From Chrysochromulina parva (taxonomy: Eukaryota > Haptophyta > Prymnesiales > Chrysochromulinaceae): 12,722 bases of DNA. The notes below the pieces were generated by a model. The model made no database searches. It was not told the origin of the DNA and was given only the letters and a program-made list of their open reading frames with translations. Location of the stretch: the NCBI GenBank assembly GCA_002887195.1, contig PJAB01001706.1, positions 1 through 12,722 of the forward strand. The letters run 5' to 3'. Below, one piece after another: positions 7,295 to 12,722 of the stretch (position 1 is its first letter; every line of letters starts with the position of its first letter). Position numbers and translations under genes: made by a program.

Positions 7295-7404
7295 GCAAAC
7301 TGGATCTGCACTACTCCCCTGAAAATCTGCTAAATTCACCTGTTGCCTGCCTGGAATGGAAGCTCAAAGCTCAATCAACTCACAAAACTGTGTGTGTGAC
7401 GAGC

Positions 7405-8808
7405 TCAGCACTTCAGATCTGTCGAGTTTGGGCTGCCTGGTCGCCCTGGTACCGCCTTCGGCTTCGCGCGCGGGAAGAGATCGTCGAAGGTGCCCTCGAC
7501 AAATCGCTCGAGCTGCACCTCGAACTCGGGGCCGAGCACGCGGCGCACGAGCTCGCGCCCATCCATCGAAGCGCCGATGAGTTGCGGGCGCATGAGCACC
7601 GCCGCCAGCAGTCGATGGCGAGAGCGCCCGAGGGAGAGCGACGTGATGACGCACCCGAGCGGCATCTCGCCATCGAAGTGGAGCAGCCCGTACTTTTTGG
7701 CAGCCCTCAGGTACTGTGCGGCGCCCGAGAAGCGCGCCTGGAGCGCGCCGTCGTCCCATCCGGTCAGGGCCTCGAAGACGGCGCTATTCTCGCCTGGCAT
7801 CTTGACCAGCCGTCGGATGAGAAGCTCATTCACAGCGTCGACGAAGCTGAGCACATTGAGCAGTGTGGCGACCTGCCCGGGCAGGGCACGCTCCACGTTG
7901 GCCTGCGTGGGCGCGCCGAGTCTCTTGAACTTGCCCTCTCTAGACTCGAGAATCCTACGGTGCTCCTCGGGGCCGACGTAGTTGGCAGAGAGCGGATTGA
8001 GTTTGTCCTCATCCACCGCCTTCGCCTGGCGCTTGTCGAGCTGCTTGGCGACGTCGCGGAGCCGAGGAGGAGGACCTTGCGGCGGAGGCGTGGAGTCTTT
8101 TCTCCGATCGGTGGTGCCGCCGAAGCCGAAGAGTTCGCGCCACGAAGAAGGCGCCTCTGTCAGCCATCCAATCGTCTTCGTCTGCTTCTTGAGAGGCGAT
8201 CGGACGCCTCTGGCGCGCTCGGAGCGCAGCCGTCGGACGTAGCGCTGAATCACCTGGGCTGCGCTCAAGCGCGCCATTCGCTGCTGATCGTGGTGCTGGA
8301 AGAGCTCGCGCATCTCAGCGCGCTTCTGCATCACTGGCCAAGCGGGCGATTTGGAGCGCGCGCGCTTGCCGCGCACGACGCTCTGCAACTGCGTGGCCGC
8401 CGTGTTGATTTTAAGTTTCTCCGCGGCTGCGGCCGCCGCAGCCGCGGCTGCGGCTTGCTTCGCCGCAGCTGCGGCCGCCGCGGCCGCGGCAACGGCCGCT
8501 GCGGTTGCTGTTGCGGTTTGCTTCGCGGTTTGCCTCGCCTTCATCGCGGCGGCCGGAGCCGGAGCCGGAGCCAGAGCCGGAGCTCCAGACGTCGCAGAGG
8601 CCACCACAGCGACCTCGTCCTCGGACGAGCTCGTGCCCGGGGTCGCCTGCCCATCAGCGCCTGGCTGTTTGGCCACCTTGCTATTGGAGGAGCGGGAGCT
8701 CTTGGCGGAGCTCTTGGCCTTTTTGCTGCTGCTACTGCCGCCGCCGTCGCCGCTGCTGGTGCTCTTGGATGCTCGTGTAGCCTTGAAAGGCCAAAGGCCG
8801 AAGGCCAT
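7405..8808 (-). CDS. IQ-motif protein with poly-alanine tract, function unknown
   Basis: 467 aa from the first ATG at 8808-8806; the frame extends upstream only to a TTG. The N-terminus is a Ser/Lys-rich basic region (10-62), then acidic SSSEDE, then Pro/Ala repeats from a GGAGCC-type hexamer array, then two alanine runs split by Lys-Gln (about 103-131). Two IQ-type motifs follow: LQSVVRGKRAR (consensus apart from L for I) near 140 and VIQRYVRRLRSER near 193. IQ motifs bind calmodulin or related light chains. The C-terminal 230 residues look folded and contain helices such as VATLLNVLSFVDAVNELLIRRL and a strand KYGLLHFDGEMPLGCVI, but no domain is recognised. A longer frame exists on the opposite strand but shows the composition of a shadow. 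Confidence 0.7.
   Translation of the reverse strand: MAFGLWPFKATRASKSTSSGDGGGSSSSKKAKSSAKSSRSSNSKVAKQPGADGQATPGTSSSEDEVAVVASATSGAPALAPAPAPAAAMKARQTAKQTATATAAAVAAAAAAAAAAKQAAAAAAAAAAAEKLKINTAATQLQSVVRGKRARSKSPAWPVMQKRAEMRELFQHHDQQRMARLSAAQVIQRYVRRLRSERARGVRSPLKKQTKTIGWLTEAPSSWRELFGFGGTTDRRKDSTPPPQGPPPRLRDVAKQLDKRQAKAVDEDKLNPLSANYVGPEEHRRILESREGKFKRLGAPTQANVERALPGQVATLLNVLSFVDAVNELLIRRLVKMPGENSAVFEALTGWDDGALQARFSGAAQYLRAAKKYGLLHFDGEMPLGCVITSLSLGRSRHRLLAAVLMRPQLIGASMDGRELVRRVLGPEFEVQLERFVEGTFDDLFPRAKPKAVPGRPGSPNSTDLKC
8422..8514 (-). repeat. Alanine-codon tract (two runs)
   Basis: GCN-rich imperfect repeat encoding two runs of roughly a dozen alanines split by AAGCAA (Lys-Gln). Mixed GCC/GCT/GCG codons suggest an old or selected tract rather than a fresh triplet expansion. 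It contains several GCGGCCGC-type palindromes. Confidence 0.8.
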
Positions 8809-9231
8809 CCGTCGCGATAGGACGGTCGGCGGAGTAGTGAACAAATTTGGCTGCGAATGCAGTTAGACTTCTGCATAGCTACATACTTCCTTACTTCCAC
8901 GTTAGAAAGCAGGTTTTCATGTACTTGTAGCCCAACACACTGCACACTCACAACTTGGCCGATGACAAGCCGTAGCCGTACTGCCTCAGAACCCACCGCT
9001 ACGAACTCCACACTGACACAGGTTGACAGGTATCGCTCAACTCAATGTGCATGTACTATGTTTGTATGCTCCCCAGGTGGGTGTCTCACTCCCAGTGCAC
9101 GCAATGGATCACATGGAAACGGCACGAATGATTATGCATGCTGCACATGCACTGGACAACACACAGATTTCCTGGAATCCTCGTGACCCGGCTCGAACGT
9201 ATGACAAACGGGTCTCGCCGCCGCTCGTAGC
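8809..9231. other. Spacer between two tandem minus-strand genes
   Basis: 423 bp holding the 3' UTR of the 146-aa protein gene and the promoter and leader of the IQ-protein gene. No convincing gene was seen on either strand. It has lower GC than the coding regions and is rich in TGCA/CACAC words, including a TGCATG-CTGCA-CATGCA hairpin near 9134-9150. Confidence 0.45.
9185..9214 (-). repeat. Inverted repeat GACCCG / CGGGTC after a stop codon
   Basis: Perfect 6-bp arms (9185-9190 and 9209-9214) enclose an 18-nt loop, beginning 17 nt downstream of the TAA at 9234-9232 on the minus strand. It contains a TTCGAGC stretch reminiscent of a tRNA T-loop, but no cloverleaf can be formed. Confidence 0.35.
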
Positions 9232-9852
9232 TTAGGTGAAGGGATTGCCTGCGAATAGGAGATGGGGGCGATCGTCCGTCAGTGAGTGATAGACGTGGGA
9301 AGATGGGCCTAGGGAAGAGCTGAGGACGGCGGGACGCGGGGCCTCTCCTCACCGTCGAAGCGATTGTAGCCACCATTCATCTCGCTGTACTTCTGGTCAA
9401 ATCGGCAGAGATAGTCAACGTACTTTGAGTTGTTCTCTTTGACCCGTGCGGTCTTGTCAAGGTAGCGATCCGGCACGCCAACATCACGCATCTCGAATTT
9501 CCGGTTGTACACGTCCTCATCAATTGCCCACGGCTCGCGCGTGACCGGCCGAAGACCAACCAAAGCCGAGGGACGGCTCCGCAGCGGCGTCGAGTCCCAC
9601 GCGGGCTTCCGAGCTGGGCTCCTGTGCTTCTTGCTCTTCGTGGGCGAAGAGAACATCTGCTTCAGCTCTTGCACCTCCTCATCTTCCGAAGGCATCGCGA
9701 TGAACTTCCGGGCGTCTGCCACTTCCGCCTTCCGCGCCAGCCCACACTCCTTCCAATCGGCCGGGCTAAAAAAAACAACGTTTCGGCACCTTTCAATTCA
9801 CACCAGTGAGACAGCAGTTTCGTCGGGGTCCCCCTGCTCACCCCACAGCCAT
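9232..9852 (-). CDS. Unrecognised 146-aa basic protein, three exons
   Basis: Proposed exons are 9852-9842 (11 nt), 9765-9353 and 9248-9232 (17 nt), giving 441 nt in frame from ATG to TAA. The protein starts MAVGPADWKECGLARKAEVA, has an acidic helix (SEDEEVQELKQMF, 30-42), a Ser-Pro/Lys-rich patch (44-60), and a conserved-looking aromatic and charged C-terminal half (82-146, with NRKFEMRDVGVPDRYLDKTA). It ends NRFDGNPFT. No family is recognised. The central exon alone has only a GTG at its left end, so it is not a stand-alone gene. The T-run acceptor, GTGAGC and GTGAGG donors, and exact phase agreement at both junctions support the spliced model. If the first exon is wrong, Met-28 is the next start. 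Confidence 0.6.
9249..9352 (-). other. Intron 2 of the 146-aa protein gene
   Basis: 104 nt, phase 1. The donor is GACG|GTGAGG and the acceptor CCCATCTCCTATTCGCAG|GC. The downstream exon is only 17 nt (completing Gly, then Asn-Pro-Phe-Thr-stop). Confidence 0.65.
9766..9841 (-). other. Intron 1 of the 146-aa protein gene
   Basis: 76 nt, phase 2. The donor is GTGG|GTGAGC and the acceptor TTGTTTTTTTTAG|CC. The 11-nt first exon (Met-Ala-Val plus two bases) supplies the only ATG upstream of the frame without an intervening stop. Confidence 0.6.
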
Positions 9853-9932
9853 TTATCGGAAATCCTTTCCATCACGAAACTGCCTCAGTCCGGGCTGGCT
9901 CTTAACTGTATTGGTCTGTGGCCGTCTCTCGA

Positions 9933-9960
9933 GGATGCGCGCGGACTCTCGCGCGCATCC
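9933..9960 (-). terminator. Perfect 10-bp hairpin directly after the transporter stop
   Basis: GGATGCGCGC and GCGCGCATCC pair exactly around an 8-nt loop. On the minus strand the structure starts one base after the TGA of the NIPA-like gene (9964-9962) and lies about 80 bp upstream of the next ATG. It is the strongest 3' hairpin here. It could mark 3'-end formation or protect the transcript, and this role is inferred. Confidence 0.5.
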
Positions 9961-9961
9961 G

Positions 9962-11401
9962 TCAATTGGCATCCTTGAACACCTCCTGCTCCTCCCCGCC
10001 ATTCGAGGCAGTAGCCAGTTTGCTAGGCGGCAAGACGAAGCGTTTGCGGAAGAAAGCCGCCTTGTTGGCGCGCGCATCGGACACCTGGTCGGAAGCCTCC
10101 TCTCTGCTTGCCGACTCTTCGACGTCGACCGCGCCCAGGAGGTGCAGCAGCAGGGCGCCCAAGATGACGAGCGCGGCGCCGCAGAGGAAGCCCGCCATTG
10201 GCGTGAAACTCATCTTGTAGAAGTCACCGAAGAGCACCGCGGAGCAAGTCATGGTGAGCAGCAGCGTGCACGACGAGAAGATGGGTACGGCGAACATAGT
10301 GCGCCCGCGACTCAAAAGCTCGTTGAGCAGGTAGAGGTGCGTGCACGCATACACGGCGATCCCCGCGATGCACAGCCACACCCACCCGTTGGTGCCGGGT
10401 AGGTAGCCCCGGTCGATCCCATAGGGCACGAGCATCGCGGCTACTTTGAGGCAGCACAGGCTGAGCGCCGCGCTCGCGGCGGCGGCTAAGGCGGAGATTG
10501 TTGTGCTTAGCGACGAATCCATTTTGTCGTATAAATGACGACACGAGGGAAGCGCCGAGACGAGCGTCCAACCGGCAGTAAGCGTCGTGAGCACCAGCCA
10601 CAGGCAGATGAACTGTGGCGTGCACAGATAGTCTCCAAGATGGTCGAGGTTGCCGTTCCCCACGCTGTACGGACCGAAGATGGACGAGAGCGTGACGCCC
10701 ATGAAGATGATGCCGATGGTGAACATCTCGGCATAGCTCGTCATCTCGTGGACGCCCTCAAAGATCCCGAGCGATGCCCAGAGCGCCGAGAACGCGAGGG
10801 TGAGGCCATAAAGCGGCGATATGAGCGAGAGCGGGCAGGTTGAGAATGCGACCACGTTGGTCACCGACGAGACGGCCGCCTGGAGCACGAATCCCATGAG
10901 CCATCGCCCGCGCTTGTACCACGGCAGGTGAACTTCGAGCGCGTTGCCGCTCTTGATCAGCATGAGCCCAAAGGAGGCACTGAGGGCGCCGATGATGGCC
11001 GCCGAGATGCCGACTGCCACCATCGTCGGGCTCGTCAGCGTCGCATCGAGTTGCACCGGCGCTGATGGAAAATCTTCGTTGGTGAGCGCTTGCAGATTGG
11101 CCCGAAATGGCCAAGTCCAGCTCCTGATGCTACCGTCATGGCTGCTGCTATTGCTGGCTGCGCTATTGCTAATGCTGGTGCTGGTGCTGCCGCTGCTGCT
11201 ACTGCTGCTGCCGCTGCCGCCGCCGCCGCCGCCGCTGCTACTGCTGCCGCCGCCGCCGCCGCCGCTGCTACTGCTGCCGCCAATGCTGCTCCCCGTTGGG
11301 GGTAGCAGCGCGCCAGACCCATAGCCTCGCATCTCGACTGCGATGGAACCTGTGCTAAAAATGGGAGAAATGGGTATCATCGCAACACGTTCGAAGCACA
11401 T
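9962..11401 (-). CDS. NIPA-like magnesium/DMT-superfamily transporter
   Basis: About 479 aa from the first ATG of the frame (11401-11399). Met codons at 11380 and 11332 are alternatives, and a good acceptor-like TCTCCCATTTTTAG ending near 11356 could make 11332 (MRGYGSGALL) the true start. A Gly/Ser low-complexity segment (about 38-88) precedes nine hydrophobic helices, the first at about 127-149 (AVGISAAIIGALSASFGLML). The first helix, the short WYKRGRWLMG segment, then NVVAFSTCPLSLISPLYGLTLAFSAL split over two helices, follow the NIPA family plan (GE..N..AY..AP..LV.PLG). NIPA proteins carry Mg2+ or other divalent cations across plasma or endosomal membranes. The Gly-Glu before the Asn is replaced here, so substrate is uncertain. 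The tail after the last helix is charged and cytosolic. Confidence 0.7.
   Translation of the reverse strand: MCFERVAMIPISPIFSTGSIAVEMRGYGSGALLPPTGSSIGGSSSSGGGGGGSSSSGGGGGGSGSSSSSSGSTSTSISNSAASNSSSHDGSIRSWTWPFRANLQALTNEDFPSAPVQLDATLTSPTMVAVGISAAIIGALSASFGLMLIKSGNALEVHLPWYKRGRWLMGFVLQAAVSSVTNVVAFSTCPLSLISPLYGLTLAFSALWASLGIFEGVHEMTSYAEMFTIGIIFMGVTLSSIFGPYSVGNGNLDHLGDYLCTPQFICLWLVLTTLTAGWTLVSALPSCRHLYDKMDSSLSTTISALAAAASAALSLCCLKVAAMLVPYGIDRGYLPGTNGWVWLCIAGIAVYACTHLYLLNELLSRGRTMFAVPIFSSCTLLLTMTCSAVLFGDFYKMSFTPMAGFLCGAALVILGALLLHLLGAVDVEESASREEASDQVSDARANKAAFFRKRFVLPPSKLATASNGGEEQEVFKDAN
11221..11280 (-). repeat. Exact 30-bp tandem duplication in the Gly/Ser segment
   Basis: Positions 11221-11250 and 11251-11280 are identical. 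On the minus strand they encode a ten-residue unit of a Gly run plus a Ser run. Partial further copies and GCT/GCC triplets flank it up to about 11160. Exact identity implies a recent duplication, and the frame is preserved. Confidence 0.9.
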
Positions 11402-11499
11402 CGAGTACACGTGTCCCACAAGAAGTCCACACGCGGACACCGATTTGGCTGTGAACGAGAGCGTGAATTGCGAGGAATAGACGTTGTCGCGGGCGCCGC
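11402..11499. promoter_or_regulatory. 98-bp divergent promoter between transporter and mL50 genes
   Basis: The first in-frame ATG of the transporter and the ATG of mL50 are 98 bp apart and point away from each other. An 8-bp palindrome ACACGTGT (11407-11414, containing the E-box/G-box core CACGTG) lies beside the transporter end. If the transporter starts at 11332 the promoter is 167 bp. No TATA box was seen. Confidence 0.4.
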
Positions 11500-12066
11500 A
11501 TGCTAGTACGTGCCCGCATCGCGCTCAAGCCGCTCGTGCGGCCGTGCACGCGTGGGCTGTGTGTGGCGGCAGACCCTCGCAGGAGCGTGCTCGACCTTGC
11601 CGCGTCGAAGTCCATCTCGAGCCAGACCGACTTGAACGCGGACCTCGCGCTCAAGTTTGAGGTGCGCTCGCCAGCCTCTCTTGCCAGCTCGACACCCTCT
11701 CTCCCTCTCTCTTTCTCTCTCTCTCTCGCTTTCTCTCACTCCTTCGCATAAACCACCCCAAATCGGCAGCTGCTCACCGCGTGCGAGCGTACCTTTGGCG
11801 CCCACATCTCGCATGCCGCACTCACGGATATCCGTACCGTCGAGGACGCGGCGAGCTACTGGGTGCGGTGGTTTGAGGAGATGGCAGTAGCGCGGGAGCG
11901 TGAGCAGCAGCACTGGACGCGCGCACACCCTCCGAACGTGCGGGTGCTGCGCGGCTCGAACCGCGCAGGCACCGAGGAACAGCTCGCCGAATGGATCGAT
12001 GAGCACGGGCATGAGTACGACTATGCAACAGCAAGGCTGTCTAAGGTTGCACCTCCGCCCTTTTGA
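11500..12066 (+). CDS. Probable mitochondrial large-subunit ribosomal protein mL50, two exons
   Basis: Exons 11500-11661 and 11770-12066 join in phase 0 to 152 aa, close to the length of human mL50. Residues 1-30 are Arg/Ala/Leu-rich with no acidic residue until about 25 (MLVRARIALKPLVRPCTRGL), a typical mitochondrial presequence. The segment LALKFELLTACERTFGAHIS followed by HAALTDIRTVEDAASYW (about 49-86) matches the mL50 plan: an LKF..L..C...FG strand-helix, then a Leu-x-x-Ile-x-Thr-Val-x-Asp helix of an acyl-carrier-like fold. The C-terminus is a Glu/Arg helix and a mixed tail. The identification is from remembered family pattern, not a search. An 8-bp inverted repeat (12046-12053 with 12084-12091) brackets the stop codon. 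Confidence 0.6.
11662..11769 (+). other. mL50 intron with CT microsatellite
   Basis: 108 nt, phase 0. The donor is TTTGAG|GTGCGC and the acceptor CCAAATCGGCAG|CTG. It holds a long CT/TTTC-rich run at about 11696-11742, which supplies the pyrimidine tract, and an in-frame stop at 11749-11751. Confidence 0.75.
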
Positions 12067-12168
12067 GATCTGCACCTCTCCTGGGTGCAACTGCAGGGTT
12101 AGGCCGAGGGTCACTCGTGCGAAGCATACTCGGAGAAGAGCAGTGTCGCAGCCGCGAATCGGCAGGTT

Positions 12169-12198
12169 GACCGCTTGGCGTCGAGACGCCGAGCGGTC
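12169..12198. terminator. 30-nt near-perfect palindrome between convergent genes
   Basis: Fourteen-base arms (12169-12182 and 12185-12198, starting GACCGCTTGGCG) pair with a single mismatch that is a G-U wobble in RNA, around a 2-nt centre. It lies about 100 nt after the mL50 stop and about 100 nt after the stop of the convergent gene, so it may serve 3' ends on both strands. Confidence 0.45.
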
Positions 12199-12294
12199 GC
12201 AAGACTTGTCAAGTTGAGTGTTATGTATCCGGATAGACGTGAGTTGGAACGTTTTTGGCAGCAAGCAAGCTAATTAGTCGACACACACAAGTAC

Positions 12295-12469
12295 CTAAAC
12301 CAGCGCAACCGAGTACCCCTGTAGCCAACGGGGTAGGAAAGGGTGGGCGGGCCCGGAGAGGGGAGAGAGAGATATGCCCAGAACCGCTAACGCTCACCGA
12401 GGCATGCTGCTCATGCTTCCCAACATGAGAGAGCCGCTCGATCGTGAAGCGCGCCTGTGGGCCATCCAT
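12295..12469 (-). CDS. Last two exons of an unrecognised gene continuing off the right edge
   Basis: The frame containing MDGPQARFTIERLSHVGKHE (from 12469) ends at a good donor, GCCTCG|GTGAGC. A 79-nt intron (12397-12319, acceptor CCCCGTTGGCTACAG) leads to a 24-nt exon encoding Gly-Tyr-Ser-Val-Ala-Leu-Val-stop (TAG 12297-12295). Starting at the ATG 12469 would give only 31 aa. The frame remains open upstream to beyond 12600, so this is more likely the 3' end of a longer gene whose earlier exon limits I cannot place. No family is recognised. It converges on mL50. Confidence 0.4.
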
Positions 12470-12722
12470 AGCAGTCTTCCTCGCGGCACATCGATCGGCA
12501 TGTGTCCGCTCAGACCACACCAACAGAGGTAAAGCTCGCGACCTGCCACGCTCCACAAGGGAACACAGGCCCGGATGGTTTAGTTGACTTCGAGCCCCCC
12601 GGCCCCGCGATGTCGTAGGCCCACCGTGGTGCGACTCGCCGAGGCAGAGTGCGGTGGTCCGATCGTAGGAGAAGAGCGGCCGTCCGCTCGACCCAGTGGG
12701 GGAATCAAATAGATGCCGAGAG

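Noticed and set aside
7219..8820. 533-codon open frame on the plus strand, longer than the IQ protein on the opposite strand
   Set aside because: It is Arg/His/Leu-rich with no recognisable domain, as expected for the antisense of a GC-rich gene. The minus strand carries IQ motifs and folded-looking segments, and it has its own ATG.
230..9830. Shared 13-mer AGTTTCGTCGGGG near 229-241 and 9818-9830
   Set aside because: One 13-base match is about what chance gives in a window of this size, and the flanks do not match.
11503..12264. 253-codon minus-strand frame across the mL50 gene
   Set aside because: It reads through the CT microsatellite as an Arg/Glu repeat and is antisense to two exons that splice into a plausible ribosomal protein.
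1..12722. CRISPR arrays, insertion sequences, operons or bacterial ribosome-binding sites
   Set aside because: None is present. The tandem repeats are coding minisatellites without spacers, and the introns identify the window as eukaryotic.

Overview
This is a gene-dense, GC-rich window from a eukaryotic nuclear genome. It is not bacterial: seven introns with GT...AG ends (about 76-140 nt) can be placed by frame and splice signals, and the recognisable products are eukaryotic (prolyl 4-hydroxylase with EF-hand, NIPA-type membrane transporter, mitoribosomal protein, IQ-motif protein). A probable plastid protein near the left end begins with a short hydrophobic stretch running into Phe-Ala-Pro. 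That is the bipartite targeting signature of algae with red-derived complex plastids. With the GC-rich composition, short introns and Ala-rich low-complexity proteins, a haptophyte or similar unicellular alga is the best guess; this is inference.

Layout. 2-208 (+): probable 3' end of a gene entering from the left. 262-969 (+): small plastid-targeted two-helix membrane protein, DUF3082-like. 970-1409: convergent spacer with GC-rich palindromes. 1410-2504 (-): glycosyltransferase-like protein. 2505-2657: 153-bp divergent promoter. 2658-5687 (+): four-exon gene joining EF-hand, Ala/Glu/Lys helix, two minisatellite-encoded repeat blocks, a SAP-like motif and a C-terminal prolyl 4-hydroxylase with intact catalytic residues. 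5688-6499: 812-bp spacer with a very GC-rich core and a dense cluster of GTAC words. Four genes then run on the minus strand in tandem: a NIPA-like transporter (11401-9962), a three-exon 146-aa protein (9852-9232), an IQ-motif protein (8808-7405) and a two-helix membrane protein (7192-6500). The transporter shares a 98-bp divergent promoter with a two-exon gene for a probable mitochondrial ribosomal protein mL50 (11500-12066, +). The last exons of another minus-strand gene (12469-12295) converge on mL50.

How the genes may relate. The divergent pair of a prolyl 4-hydroxylase and a glycosyltransferase, neither with a visible secretion signal, is the most suggestive association. It recalls cytoplasmic hydroxyproline glycosylation such as the Skp1 pathway of Dictyostelium, but the link here is inferred from position only. 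The other genes look like unrelated housekeeping or lineage-specific genes packed closely together. Hairpins follow several stop codons, and no AATAAA signal was seen by eye at the gene ends.
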